A DNA stretch of 64,000 nt. It comes from Treponema sp. OMZ 790 (lineage in GTDB: Bacteria > Spirochaetota > Spirochaetia > Treponematales > Treponemataceae). The position numbers were made by a program, and so were the translations under genes. The stretch spans positions 1,178,001-1,242,000 of the forward strand of contig NZ_CP051201.1 in the NCBI RefSeq assembly GCF_024181285.1. Reading direction: 5' to 3'. The first letter of the stretch is position 1, and each line of letters begins with the position of its first letter. The notes under the pieces were generated by a model. The model was not told where the DNA came from. It was given only the letters and a program-made list of their open reading frames with translations, and searched no databases. Below are positions 23,807-33,600 of the stretch, piece after piece.

Positions 23807-26587
23807 TTATTTTTTTGAAGTATTCTTTAAAGAAGTTTTGGCTTGAGCCTTCTTTACTTGGGCCTTTGCGCCGGTTTTTTTAGCAGGACTTTTAGCTTTT
23901 GAAGCTTCAACTTCAGCCTGAGCTGCAGCAAGTCTTGCTATAGGAACCCGTAAGGGTGAGGCTGAAACATAATCCATTCCTGCCTTACAGAAAAACTTAA
24001 CCGAATTTAAGTCTCCTCCGTGTTCGCCGCATACACCTATTTCCAAATTCTTTTTAACTTCCCTTCCCTTTTGAATGGCAGAAGCTACCAAGAGACCTAC
24101 ACCTTCTTGATCCAAGGATTGGAAAGGATCAGCCTTAAATACTCCGGCCTTATTTTCGTCGACATATTCAGGTAAGAATTTTCCGGCATCATCACGGCTT
24201 ATACCTATGGTCATCTGTGTAAGGTCGTTTGTACCGAAAGAGAAAAATTCTGCATGTTCTGCTATTCTGTCGGCATGTAAAGCGGCTCTGGGAGTTTCAA
24301 TCATAGTACCGACCATATACTTAAGCTTTTTATCCTTGGCTTTTTTCTCAATAATATCGTCTGCTACTGCCCGAATCCTCTTCTCCAAAATCTTAAATTC
24401 TTTTGCATCGATTGTAAGAGGAATCATTATTTCGGGTAGAACTGCAATTCCCTTCTTTTGAACGGTGCAGGCGGCATTGATAATGGCCGTAACCTGCATC
24501 TCAAGAATTTCAGGATAGGTAATGCTCAAACGGCAGCCCCTGTGTCCCAACATCGGGTTTGCTTCGGTAAGCTGGTCTACGCGGTTTTTAACGCTTGCAA
24601 AACTTATATTAAGCTTTTCGGCTAACTTTTGCTGACCTTCTTTGTCATGAGGAACAAATTCATGTAAGGGCGGGTCAATCAAGCGGATTGTTACGGGATA
24701 GCCGTTCATAGCCTTAAAGATACCTTCAAAGTCTTTTGTCTGATAAGGAAGAAGTTTTTTTAGAGCCTTTTCTCTTGCTTCCTTATTTTCGGCAATAATC
24801 ATCTCACGGATTGCCTGTATCCTGCTCTCATCGCTAAAGAACATGTGCTCGGTTCGGCAAAGGCCTATACCTTGGGCACCGTGACCGATAGCAATCTTTG
24901 CATCTTCAGGAGTATCGGCATTTGTTCTTACCTTTATTTTGCGGATTTGATCAACCCATTCCATGATTTTTTTATAGGCTGCAGGAGGCTTGGGAGTAAT
25001 CAAGGGTAACTCGCCCTTGTAAACAGCTCCCTTTGAACCGTCCAAGGTAATATAATCACCTTCTTTTAAGACGATTCCTTTAGATGTAACTTGTTTTTTC
25101 TCATAATCAATTCTTAACTGCTCACAGCCTACTATACAGCATTTTCCCCAGCCGCGTGCAACTACAGCTGCATGGCTTGTTTTTCCGCCTGTTGCGGTTA
25201 AAATACCCTCGGCAGCATGCATACCGCCTACATCTTCGGGGCTTGTTTCATGGCGGACTAAAACGGCTTTTTTCCCGTCCTTTGCAGCAGCTTCAGCAGC
25301 CTCTGCCGAAAGGCAAATTATACCGCATGCAGCTCCCGGAACAGCAGGAATACCGTCAACAAGGTGGGCAGCTTTTAAATCGGAAGTCTTAGAATAATCC
25401 AAAGCCTTGTAAAAAACACCTTCAATATCCGAAGCCTTGATACGGGTAACGGCTTCTTCCTTGGTTATAAGTTTTTCTTCAACCATATCTACAGCCATTT
25501 GGAAGGCGGCTGCAGGAAGCCTCTTACCGGTTCGGCATTGGAGCATGTATAGTTCTCCTTCCTCAACGGTGAATTCCATATCCTGCATATCTTTATAATG
25601 TTTTTCGAGAATTTTGCGGGCATTGCAAAGTTTTTTATAAGCAGCCGGATCTTTTTTAGCAAACACATCAAGCTTAATGGGAGTTCTTATTCCTGCAACA
25701 ACGTCCTCTCCTTGAGCATTAAAAAGATACTCACCGTAAAAGTCGTTTTTACCGGAATTCGGGTCGCGCGTAAAGCAAACACCGGTTCCCGAATTATCTC
25801 CTTTGTTTCCGAATACCATCTGCATAACGTTTACAGCAGTTCCTCTGATTCCTACAATGTTTTCAACCCTTCGGTAAGTAACGGCCTTATCGGACATCCA
25901 AGAACCGAATACGGCTCCGATAGCGCCCCAGAGCTGCTTTATAGGCTCTTGAGGGAAGGGAGCTTTTATCTCTTTTTCGTAGAGTTTTTTAGATCTATCG
26001 ATAACTTCCTGCAATTCGGGCTCATTTACATCGGTATCGGAAACCTTTGCTGATTGAGCAAGACCAAGACGTTTTTTTGTTCTTTTTTCTTTTACATCAT
26101 CAAGTATTTTATCGAATTTTTCCCGTTCAATATTCATCGCTGTAGAACCGTACATCAAAATAAATCTTCGATAAGCATCCAGAGCAAACCTCAAATTCCC
26201 CGTCTTTTCGGCCAAGCCTTGAACCGATTGATCATTGAGACCCAAATTTAAAATCGTCTCCATCATTCCGGGCATCGAAACGGGGGCACCTGACCTAACC
26301 GAAACTAAAAGAGGATCTTTTTTGTCCCCCAGTTTTTTTCCGGTAATTTTTTCCAGCTTTGAAAGATAAGATTCGACTTGAGCTTTTAGTTCGACAGGAT
26401 ACTTTCTGTTATTTTTATAATACTCTTCGCAAACCTCGGTTGTAATAGTAAACCCCGCAGGAACAGGAAGCCCTATAGCCGTCATTTCGGCCAAACCGGC
26501 ACCCTTGCCTCCCAGTACATCCTTCATTGTACCATTACCTTCAGCGCTACCTCTGCCAAAAAAATACACGTATTTTGACTTTGCCAT
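23807..26587 (-). CDS. ppdK: pyruvate, phosphate dikinase
   Basis: PPDK interconverts pyruvate, ATP and phosphate with PEP, AMP and PPi. The ATP-grasp N-terminal domain begins YVYFFGRGSAEGNGTMKD and LGGKGAGLAEM. The swivelling domain carries the phospho-His in GGKTSHAAVVARGWG. The TIM-barrel PEP/pyruvate domain has GLCRTEHMFF, MLGHRGCRL, SFGTNDLTQMT and the catalytic Cys in IGVCGEHGGD. The family is normally about 875-880 residues; this one has 926, with a C-terminal tail of about 35 Lys/Ala-rich residues (KAKSPAKKTGAKAQVKKA) beyond the core. AAGGAGG precedes ATG 26587. Confidence 0.96.
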   Translation of the reverse strand: MAKSKYVYFFGRGSAEGNGTMKDVLGGKGAGLAEMTAIGLPVPAGFTITTEVCEEYYKNNRKYPVELKAQVESYLSKLEKITGKKLGDKKDPLLVSVRSGAPVSMPGMMETILNLGLNDQSVQGLAEKTGNLRFALDAYRRFILMYGSTAMNIEREKFDKILDDVKEKRTKKRLGLAQSAKVSDTDVNEPELQEVIDRSKKLYEKEIKAPFPQEPIKQLWGAIGAVFGSWMSDKAVTYRRVENIVGIRGTAVNVMQMVFGNKGDNSGTGVCFTRDPNSGKNDFYGEYLFNAQGEDVVAGIRTPIKLDVFAKKDPAAYKKLCNARKILEKHYKDMQDMEFTVEEGELYMLQCRTGKRLPAAAFQMAVDMVEEKLITKEEAVTRIKASDIEGVFYKALDYSKTSDLKAAHLVDGIPAVPGAACGIICLSAEAAEAAAKDGKKAVLVRHETSPEDVGGMHAAEGILTATGGKTSHAAVVARGWGKCCIVGCEQLRIDYEKKQVTSKGIVLKEGDYITLDGSKGAVYKGELPLITPKPPAAYKKIMEWVDQIRKIKVRTNADTPEDAKIAIGHGAQGIGLCRTEHMFFSDESRIQAIREMIIAENKEAREKALKKLLPYQTKDFEGIFKAMNGYPVTIRLIDPPLHEFVPHDKEGQQKLAEKLNISFASVKNRVDQLTEANPMLGHRGCRLSITYPEILEMQVTAIINAACTVQKKGIAVLPEIMIPLTIDAKEFKILEKRIRAVADDIIEKKAKDKKLKYMVGTMIETPRAALHADRIAEHAEFFSFGTNDLTQMTIGISRDDAGKFLPEYVDENKAGVFKADPFQSLDQEGVGLLVASAIQKGREVKKNLEIGVCGEHGGDLNSVKFFCKAGMDYVSASPLRVPIARLAAAQAEVEASKAKSPAKKTGAKAQVKKAQAKTSLKNTSKK

Positions 26588-26635
26588 TGCATTGTCCTCC
26601 TTGAACATTGAACAATTATTACAATATACTTGTAC

Positions 26636-26672
26636 ATTGTATCTTGTATAATATCAATTGTCAATGTATAAT
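26636..26672. promoter_or_regulatory. overlapping divergent promoters of ppdK and the capA-like gene
   Basis: Minus strand (ppdK): TTGACA (26664-26659), 17 bp, TACAAT (26641-26636). Plus strand (capA-like): TTGTAT (26644-26649), 17 bp, TATAAT (26667-26672). The two promoters overlap, so polymerase can occupy only one at a time. The plus-strand -10 box ends 10 bp before ATG 26683. Confidence 0.75.
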
Positions 26673-26682
26673 CATAGTAATT

Positions 26683-27834
26683 ATGAAAAAAATTATTAAC
26701 TCTTATTTGATTTTATTTATTGCAGCCGCTCTCTTTGTTTTAAATTCCTGTAATTCCACGGGAATTTTTAAATCAAACTTATCGAAAAATAAAGAAGATA
26801 TAAACGAGCTTATTTTAAGCTTTTCAGGCGATATCATGGCTCATGATGTCAATTTTAAAATGAAGGACTATAATCGAATTTATGATGATATCAAAGACAT
26901 CCTTTTAAACGATGACTTGACTTTCGGGAATGTAGAAACTCCGGTTTGTGAAGAAAGGCCTTATTCAACCTTTCCTTCTTTTAATATCCACAGGGATTAC
27001 CTAAAAGCGGCAATTGACGGGGGATTTGATGTCTTTGCTTTTGCCAATAATCACACCAATGATCAGGGAATTAAAGGAATAGACGGAACTATCAAAAGTT
27101 TTGCTGCTTTAAAAGAAGAGTACAAAGATAAAGAACTTTTTTCTTCGGGCTTAAAAAATAAAGAGGATGAGGATTTTAAACCTGTCTTAATAGAAAAAAA
27201 AGACTGGAAGATCTTGTTTTTATCCATAACTGAGCTTGTCAACTCTCACGGTAAATCAAAGCAGCGGCTTTATTATTCGGAACCCACAAAGTCAGGAAGA
27301 GAAAAACTTCTTTTATCCATAAAAAAAATGAGAGAAGAAACCCCTTGCGATATATTTATTCTTTCTCTTCATCTAAACGAGGCGGAATACGGCCTTAATG
27401 TTTTAAAAAGCAAAAAAACATGGTTTAAAGCCCTAGCCGATGCAGGAGTAGATATAGTTTGGGCTCATCATCCCCATGTTTTACAGGATTGGGAATTTGC
27501 CGAGACGGAATCTAATAAAAATGTTTTTTTTATGTACTCGATGGGGAATTTTATTTCGGGACAAAGATGGAAGGTAAACTATGCAGATCCTGCATATTAC
27601 AGGGAATATACGGGCGACTCAATAATAATGCAGTTAAAACTAAAAAAGATTGACGGAATCTTGCAGAGCGAAATGGAAGCAAAGCCTGTTTTGATTACAA
27701 ACTACAACGAAAAAGACGCTCCGGTTATAAAACGCTTTACAAAAGAATGGATCGAGACCCTCTCAGAAAAAGAAAGGGTCTATTATCTTAAACGCCTTGA
27801 ACTTATGAAGGCCTATTTACCTAAGCTAAAATAA
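26683..27834 (+). CDS. CapA-family lipoprotein (metallophosphatase-like)
   Basis: The signal peptide ends in the lipobox VLNSC. The rest is a CapA/PgsA-type domain, a calcineurin-like fold found in poly-gamma-glutamate synthesis proteins and in many proteins of unknown role. Motifs seen are LSFSGDIMAHD, LTFGNVETPV, FDVFAFANNHTNDQG, FILSLHLNEAEY, DIVWAHHPHVLQDWE and FFMYSMGNFISGQ. No capB or capC genes are nearby, so capsule synthesis is not implied. ATG 26683 is chosen because the signal peptide begins there; no Shine-Dalgarno sequence is present and the transcript may be nearly leaderless. Confidence 0.88.
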   Translation: MKKIINSYLILFIAAALFVLNSCNSTGIFKSNLSKNKEDINELILSFSGDIMAHDVNFKMKDYNRIYDDIKDILLNDDLTFGNVETPVCEERPYSTFPSFNIHRDYLKAAIDGGFDVFAFANNHTNDQGIKGIDGTIKSFAALKEEYKDKELFSSGLKNKEDEDFKPVLIEKKDWKILFLSITELVNSHGKSKQRLYYSEPTKSGREKLLLSIKKMREETPCDIFILSLHLNEAEYGLNVLKSKKTWFKALADAGVDIVWAHHPHVLQDWEFAETESNKNVFFMYSMGNFISGQRWKVNYADPAYYREYTGDSIIMQLKLKKIDGILQSEMEAKPVLITNYNEKDAPVIKRFTKEWIETLSEKERVYYLKRLELMKAYLPKLK

Positions 27835-27854
27835 AAAGCTTAAAGTAATAATTT

Positions 27855-29297
27855 TTACATGAGGCTCTTGTACTTTTCGGCCAAGGCCTTTGCCTTTACG
27901 TTTGCAAGGCCTCTGTAGCGTTCGGGGTTTGCAAAAAACTCTTCGGGCTTATCAAAGTTAAGTTCCTTTAATCTTTCCGTAACAAGGGCAAAGACCTTTT
28001 CTTCGGCTTTTAAGGCTTCATAAAAACTTAACTTTTGATTTTCGGCAGCAAGGGTAATTTTGCGTATTACCTCGTGAGCATCTGAAACACCGCATTCTGC
28101 TAAAAGAATGTAGGCGGGCTCAGCCATAACTCCTCCCCTTACTCTTCCGCCGCCCTGTAAAAGGTTTTTAAGCATGTTTTCTCTATCGGCCTGTAAGCCC
28201 TTTAAAATGGAATTCATACGGTTAAAGGCCAAGGAAAGTCCGGTTAAATAATCGGCAATAAACCTCTGGCTTGCAGAGTTAGATAGGTCTCTTTGATGCT
28301 CAGAGATTTGATCCATATAAAAACTCATCACGCGAGGAGAAAAGGTCTTCCACAAGCTTTTTACGTGTTCAGAGTTCCAAGGGTTCCGTTTTTGAGGCAT
28401 GGTCGAAGAACCTACCTGAGTTGCACTAAAGTGTTCAAAAACCTCCCCTATCTCGGTTCTTTGCAGATTGCGTAAATCGTCTGCAAGGTTTGCAATTATG
28501 CCGAAGGCAATATTTGCTTCAAGAAGGAGGCGGAGCATGTATTCGGGTTCTACAAGCTGATGAGAATATTCTGAGGGCTTTAAACCGAGATAATCAAGAT
28601 AGATTTTTTCGAATTTCATCGGGTCGGAAACTATTAAAGAAGCCGCATTATAAGCGCCGACAGCTCCGGCAAATTTTCCGCGTAAATCTTTTACAAGCTC
28701 TTCCAGCCTTAAAATAGACTTACCTAAGCGGGCTACATATTCGGAAACTGCATAACCGAAGGTAATAGGAACGGCGTGCTGACCGTGAGTTCGCCCGACC
28801 TGAGGTGTTTCAGCTTCCCTTTCGGCTATATCGCAAAGTAAGATTTCGGTTTTCTTTAAAAGAGGAATTATCACCTTTACGACAGCATCCCTTATCCTCA
28901 TAGAAAATGCCGTGTCAAGGATGTCGGCACTGGTAGCCCCAAGGTGAACCAAGGGGGCCGTTGCTTCAGGTACCTTTTTCTTTAGGACATTTACCAAGGC
29001 CCTTATATTGTGCTGAGTTTTATGTTCTTCTTCGTAGACTTCGGAAGGATCTATATTTAAGGCAATATCGTCCAAGGTTTTTTCCAACTCGCTGCTCAAC
29101 TTAGGAAGTAAAGAGCTTTTCTTTTCTTCCGCAATTTTAAGATGGGCCTTTACAAGGGCCATTTCTGCCATGGCGCAATAAACGATACCTGCTTCTTCAG
29201 ATAAAAAAACCGAAAGCTCATCATAAAGTCCTCCTTGCGGAAGAGAATAACGATGATCTATCGGTGAGATGTTTTTAAAAATGCTTCTTGTTTCCAT
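27855..29297 (-). CDS. purB: adenylosuccinate lyase
   Basis: PurB acts twice in purine synthesis, releasing fumarate from SAICAR and from adenylosuccinate. Visible motifs are HLGATSADILDTA, VGRTHGQHAVPITFGYAV, the fumarase/aspartase signature SSTMPQKRNPWNSE, and HQRDLSNSASQRFI. The length is typical. The start at ATG 29297 (METRSIF) is preferred over ATG 29306, since no Shine-Dalgarno sequence exists and the promoter places transcription start at about 29297-29298. It is convergent with the capA-like gene. Confidence 0.94.
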   Translation of the reverse strand: METRSIFKNISPIDHRYSLPQGGLYDELSVFLSEEAGIVYCAMAEMALVKAHLKIAEEKKSSLLPKLSSELEKTLDDIALNIDPSEVYEEEHKTQHNIRALVNVLKKKVPEATAPLVHLGATSADILDTAFSMRIRDAVVKVIIPLLKKTEILLCDIAEREAETPQVGRTHGQHAVPITFGYAVSEYVARLGKSILRLEELVKDLRGKFAGAVGAYNAASLIVSDPMKFEKIYLDYLGLKPSEYSHQLVEPEYMLRLLLEANIAFGIIANLADDLRNLQRTEIGEVFEHFSATQVGSSTMPQKRNPWNSEHVKSLWKTFSPRVMSFYMDQISEHQRDLSNSASQRFIADYLTGLSLAFNRMNSILKGLQADRENMLKNLLQGGGRVRGGVMAEPAYILLAECGVSDAHEVIRKITLAAENQKLSFYEALKAEEKVFALVTERLKELNFDKPEEFFANPERYRGLANVKAKALAEKYKSLM

Positions 29298-29304
29298 GCC
29301 TAAC

Positions 29305-29333
29305 ATAATGACTTAAAGAAGATGTTTAGTCAA
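29305..29333 (-). promoter_or_regulatory. putative purB promoter
   Basis: TTGACT (29333-29328), 17 bp, CATTAT (29310-29305) on the minus strand. The -10 box is imperfect. It ends 7 bp before ATG 29297. Confidence 0.5.
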
Positions 29334-29373
29334 GCGGTTCAAAAAGATGCCCGTTTATCTTTCTTATATCACT

Positions 29374-32300
29374 TTAGTCGGCAGGCAGCACTCTTTCTAT
29401 CTGCCTAATATTGTTCGCCATTTCAGGTTCCAAAACTGTTGTGTCAAAAAGATTAACCAGATTACGGCAGCCGTCAAAGTCTTTTGCCTTAAAAGCCTGC
29501 ATCAGTTTTTCGTATAAGTCTTTAAGTTCTGCAAAATCTTTTATAGTATCTGTATTTTTATAACGTACATAGTAACTTGTTACATTTCCCTTTCCTTTTA
29601 ACTCCCGTACGGGACGTTTAAAAAGAGAATAGCGATCGCCTATTATTTCAGCCGTCTTTTCGGAAACGGTACAAGCCATGGGGGCCGTTGCCGATTCAAG
29701 CCTAAAGGTAGTGTTTACTACATCTCCGAAAATATCGAAAACATACTTATGAACACCAACGATACCTCCCGTTATCTTTCCCGAATCTATGCCTATCTTT
29801 ACCTGAAAATAAGACTTATTTTTTTTGTTGATGGATTCAAGCACAGAGAGCATTTCAATCGCAGCATCTACCAAACGAAAAGCGTGATCTTCTTCTCCCC
29901 TAAAACCGCAGCAAGCCATGTAGCCGTCTCCCAAAGTCTTAATCCTTTCACAGCCGAATTTATCCATAATGCGGTCAAAATGAGTGAATATATTGTTTAA
30001 CTCAGAAATAACGGTTTCGGGTGAGTTGGTACTTGACCATTTTGTAAAATTAACAAGATCGGCAAATAAGACGCTCACGGCAGAATAAACTTTCGGCTTT
30101 GAAGTTCCGGTTTCGATTAACTCGTCTATAATGGGAAGAGGTAAGGTGTTTCTTAAAAGTTTATCGCTTTTTTCTTTTTCTTCAGCCAACTCTTTAGTCT
30201 TCTCTTTTACCTTTTTGTCAAGCTCCTTAGCCCTTCGTTTTAATGATCTAATCCTTATTTGCACAACCGAAAAAACAAGACTGCCTATAAAAAGAGTTAG
30301 AACAAGATAAAACCAAATTGTCTGATAGAAAAAAGGCTCTTTATAAAATTCTATACCTGTACCGTTTTCGTTTATAATTCCGTCATTATTGGCGGCTCTT
30401 ACCCTGAAAACATATTGTCCCGGAGAAAGATTTGTGTAAGCTATTTCGCGAGTTGTTCCTGAGGACTTCCATTCTTCATCGTAACCTTCCAGTTTGTATT
30501 CAAAACGAACCCTTTCGGGTATGGTAAAACTGAGGGCCGTAAATTTAAAAAGAATACGCTTAACCTGAGCTTTTATTGTAAAGTTATTTTCTTCCAAATC
30601 AAAATCATGACCGTCCAAAATAACGTTTTCTATAACGACAGGAGGAGAATGTTTATTTGTAACATAATAAGACGGATCGCAAACTGCAACCCCTTTTAAT
30701 GTCGGAATGTATACGGTATTTTTATCGGTTACATGAGCCCAGGCATTTGCCGATAGCTGTCCTGTAAGACCGTCAAGTCTGTTATAGCGGACAAGCCCCT
30801 CGGCAGGATGCCTGTTTAAGACGGCCTGTAAGAATTTTTGAGCTTTAACCAAAATAAGTTCCTTAGGTGTTACAAGCCAAAGGTTATCCTGACTGTCGTA
30901 TAGGGCGTTGTACACGCTGAGCGTCTTTTGACATATTGCAGTATTTGCATCGTAAAAATTTCCGTCTTTATAAAGGATTAAACCGTCGCCTGTGCAAAAC
31001 CATATATTTCCATCCTTGTCTTCAACAATACGGAAAACGATATTACCGTTAAAGCCTTCTTCTTTTGTAAAAAGGCGCTCCACTTTAATTTTAGGTCTAT
31101 CTTCAGAAATAGAAACATTAAGTTCCGCTGCACCGCTTCCATTAGTACCGAACCAGATAGTACCCTTCCTGCTTTCCATTGCACACAGGGTATACAGGTT
31201 TGATAGACCGTCGGCTTCGGTGATATTCGTCACTACGCCATTATAATAAACAGCCGGAGCTGATGTAGTTCCTATCCACAAAAGACCGTTTGAACTGCGC
31301 ATTGTAAAGCGAACCCGATTACCTGCAAGACCTTCTTTTTTTGAAATGCTTTTTATGCTGCCGTCCTTAAAAAAAATAAGGAGCCCCTTATCCGAATAGG
31401 TAGAAAAATATAAAGAACCGTCAGCTTCTTCCCTTATTTGCCTGACACGGTTACCCTCAGTCATTTTAATAAGACGGTCGATGTCATCGGAACGCTTTTT
31501 AGAAAGTGAAGAGCTTTTTAAACATACAACGCCGTCATCCTTGGCTATCCATATATTTTTATCCTTATCTTCCAAAACGGAATTTGAAGCGGAAGGAGGC
31601 AGGGATTCTGCACTGGCAAGGTCGACAAAACGCCCCTTGCTGAATTTTACCAAACCGCCTCGTTCCATACCTGCCCAAAGGTTTTCTTCAAAATCTACAC
31701 ATAAACAAGAGACAATATTGTTAGGTAAACCGTTTTCTTCGGAGAAGAATTCGGCCTTTTTGTCTTGGAGAGTTATAATTCCCTTATTAGTGGCAATATA
31801 CATATTACCGTCTATGGTTCGCAAAAAACGGTTTATACCGGTACCGTCAAGGTTTTCTATCTCTATAACTTCTTGTATAGAGTCGTTTTTTATCTTGATA
31901 ATTTTTCCATTGAGTGTACCGAACCAAAGAGTACCGTCGGTATCGTCATAAGCTGACGAAAATGTATAATCTTTTATTTCCTGCAAATACGGAAGGTTTA
32001 TTATTTTGCCGTTTTGAATAACTGTAAGACCTTTTATGTTGGCTCCTACAAAAATTTTATCATCTACAGGCATAATAAAAGAGACAATGCCTATATTCTT
32101 GTCGCTTTCGTCTATATGTTCAAAATATCCGTCAGGTGTACGCCGAAATAGTCCGCCGGCAGTACCGACCCACATCACATTGTTTCTGTCTACTTTGATT
32201 GCACGTACCGAAAGATTGGAAAGACCGCTTTCAAGTCCGTATTCTTTAAATTGTTTGTTTTTATATGAATATAGTCCGGTAGAATTTGTGCCTATCCAAA

Positions 32301-32625
32301 TAGTTCCTTCTGCATCCTCATACAATGTACGCGGAGCAAGTCCAAAAAAGCCGTATTCCTCAGCAGTAAATTCGGTATAGTTATTTCCGTCAAATCTCAT
32401 AAGGCCGTCATAAGAAGCCAGCCAGATATAACCGGTACTGTCCTGCAAAATATCCATTATCCTGTTTGACGGTAATCCGCTTTTTTCGTCAGACCAAAAT
32501 GTTTGTACCGATGAAGCCAAATTGCCAAAAGAAATTTCGGTTGCTGCCGAAAGCATTGTAAAAACAGTCATCAAAATACATAATACTTTTTTTTGCATAA
32601 TTACCCGTCCAATACACTTAACCAT
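29374..32625 (-). CDS. two-component-regulator propeller sensor fused to class III adenylate cyclase
   Basis: After a signal sequence, residues ~35-660 form many propeller repeats with the pattern D-x-x-G-x-(I/L)-W-(I/L/F)-G-(T/A) (for example GYIWLASYDGLMRF, GTIWIGTNSTGLY), giving two beta-propellers in the periplasm. A Y_Y_Y domain (~668-745; FRVRAANNDG) precedes one transmembrane helix (~768-790) and a coiled coil (ELDKKVKEKTKELAEEKEK). The C-terminal class III cyclase (~840-1030) has SVLFADLVNFT, RIKTLGDGYMACC, GIDSGKITGGIVG and FDIFGDVVNTTFRLES. It keeps both metal Asp residues and the Lys and Asp that select ATP, so it should make cAMP. GGAGG precedes ATG 32625. Confidence 0.93.
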   Translation of the reverse strand: MVKCIGRVIMQKKVLCILMTVFTMLSAATEISFGNLASSVQTFWSDEKSGLPSNRIMDILQDSTGYIWLASYDGLMRFDGNNYTEFTAEEYGFFGLAPRTLYEDAEGTIWIGTNSTGLYSYKNKQFKEYGLESGLSNLSVRAIKVDRNNVMWVGTAGGLFRRTPDGYFEHIDESDKNIGIVSFIMPVDDKIFVGANIKGLTVIQNGKIINLPYLQEIKDYTFSSAYDDTDGTLWFGTLNGKIIKIKNDSIQEVIEIENLDGTGINRFLRTIDGNMYIATNKGIITLQDKKAEFFSEENGLPNNIVSCLCVDFEENLWAGMERGGLVKFSKGRFVDLASAESLPPSASNSVLEDKDKNIWIAKDDGVVCLKSSSLSKKRSDDIDRLIKMTEGNRVRQIREEADGSLYFSTYSDKGLLIFFKDGSIKSISKKEGLAGNRVRFTMRSSNGLLWIGTTSAPAVYYNGVVTNITEADGLSNLYTLCAMESRKGTIWFGTNGSGAAELNVSISEDRPKIKVERLFTKEEGFNGNIVFRIVEDKDGNIWFCTGDGLILYKDGNFYDANTAICQKTLSVYNALYDSQDNLWLVTPKELILVKAQKFLQAVLNRHPAEGLVRYNRLDGLTGQLSANAWAHVTDKNTVYIPTLKGVAVCDPSYYVTNKHSPPVVIENVILDGHDFDLEENNFTIKAQVKRILFKFTALSFTIPERVRFEYKLEGYDEEWKSSGTTREIAYTNLSPGQYVFRVRAANNDGIINENGTGIEFYKEPFFYQTIWFYLVLTLFIGSLVFSVVQIRIRSLKRRAKELDKKVKEKTKELAEEKEKSDKLLRNTLPLPIIDELIETGTSKPKVYSAVSVLFADLVNFTKWSSTNSPETVISELNNIFTHFDRIMDKFGCERIKTLGDGYMACCGFRGEEDHAFRLVDAAIEMLSVLESINKKNKSYFQVKIGIDSGKITGGIVGVHKYVFDIFGDVVNTTFRLESATAPMACTVSEKTAEIIGDRYSLFKRPVRELKGKGNVTSYYVRYKNTDTIKDFAELKDLYEKLMQAFKAKDFDGCRNLVNLFDTTVLEPEMANNIRQIERVLPAD

Positions 32626-32645
32626 TACTGCAACCTCCGAAGCTA

Positions 32646-32675
32646 ATTGTATCATAAAACAGGTAGTTTATTCAA
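32646..32675 (-). promoter_or_regulatory. putative promoter of the propeller-cyclase gene
   Basis: TTGAAT (32675-32670), 18 bp, TACAAT (32651-32646) on the minus strand. Confidence 0.5.
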
Positions 32676-32774
32676 TGCAAAATGTTGAAAATGTCAAATT
32701 TTATGAGGAACTATGGAGGAATACACTATATATGCAAATACAAAGAAAAACTACTTATTTTTTTAAATATAATA

Positions 32775-32803
32775 TTGCCTAAAGTCTAGGCTTATAATAC
32801 AAT
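32775..32803 (+). promoter_or_regulatory. putative promoter of the Rpn-family gene
   Basis: TTGCCT (32775-32780), 17 bp, TACAAT (32798-32803), followed by AAAGGGAG before ATG 32824. Confidence 0.5.
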
Positions 32804-32823
32804 ATAAAATAAAGGGAGAAAAA

Positions 32824-33573
32824 ATGAAAAGATTTGAAGATTTAACATTTACGGATGATTTTATGTTTTGTAAAGTTATGCAAAATCCAAAATTGTGTAC
32901 AAAACTTATTGAAATGATCTTATCCGACACAATAGGTAAAATTGCGTATGTTTCGGTTCAGCACAGTATTAACACCTATGAACAGGCAAAATCCGTACGA
33001 TTTGATGTTTTGGTGCAAGCAGAAAACGGTAAATTTTATGATGTGGAAATGCAGGTAAGCAATGAAAGGAATATACCTAAAAGAATGAGATTTTACCAAG
33101 CGGCCCTGGACATTTCTTTTTTGGATAAAGGAAATTCCTATAATAACTTAAATGACAGCTTTATAATTTTTATCTGTTTATTTGATGTTATAGGTAAAAA
33201 TAAATCTGTTTATACCTTTGAAAACATTTGTATAGAGGACAAAAATACATCTTTACAAGACGGAATGAAAAAGGTTATAATAAATGCAGAAGCTTTTAAA
33301 AACACTGAGGACAAAGAATTAAAAGATTTTTTAACATACCTTAAAACAGGTAAAGCGAATAATGAATTTACAAGGGGGATAGAAGAAATGATACAAACAG
33401 TAAAACAAAACGAACAGGCAAGACAAGAATACAGATTATTATCTACTTTTGAAATGGATATTAAGGACAATGCAAAAAGGGAAACCGCAAAACTTATGAA
33501 GTTAAAAAACTTTGATACAGTCTTAATTAAAGAAATAACAGGACTTTCCGAATCCGAAATAGAAAAATTGTAG
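32824..33573 (+). CDS. Rpn-family PD-(D/E)XK nuclease / transposase-like protein
   Basis: The N-terminal region starts FEDLTFTDDFMFCKVMQNP, a hallmark of the recombination-promoting nuclease (Rpn/YhgA) family. The nuclease core is visible as VRFDVLVQAENGKFYDVEMQ, giving Asp, Glu and Gln in the PD-(D/E)XK order. The C-terminus (LIKEITGLSESEIEKL) is the usual helical end. Such genes occur in many copies in treponemes and are associated with horizontal transfer and possibly phage defence. It borders the G+C-rich accessory island and converges on the FGE-fold gene with a gap of 27 bp. AAGGGAG precedes the ATG. Confidence 0.88.
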   Translation: MKRFEDLTFTDDFMFCKVMQNPKLCTKLIEMILSDTIGKIAYVSVQHSINTYEQAKSVRFDVLVQAENGKFYDVEMQVSNERNIPKRMRFYQAALDISFLDKGNSYNNLNDSFIIFICLFDVIGKNKSVYTFENICIEDKNTSLQDGMKKVIINAEAFKNTEDKELKDFLTYLKTGKANNEFTRGIEEMIQTVKQNEQARQEYRLLSTFEMDIKDNAKRETAKLMKLKNFDTVLIKEITGLSESEIEKL

Positions 33574-33600
33574 TTGAATAAAGGGCTTATTGACAGAATT

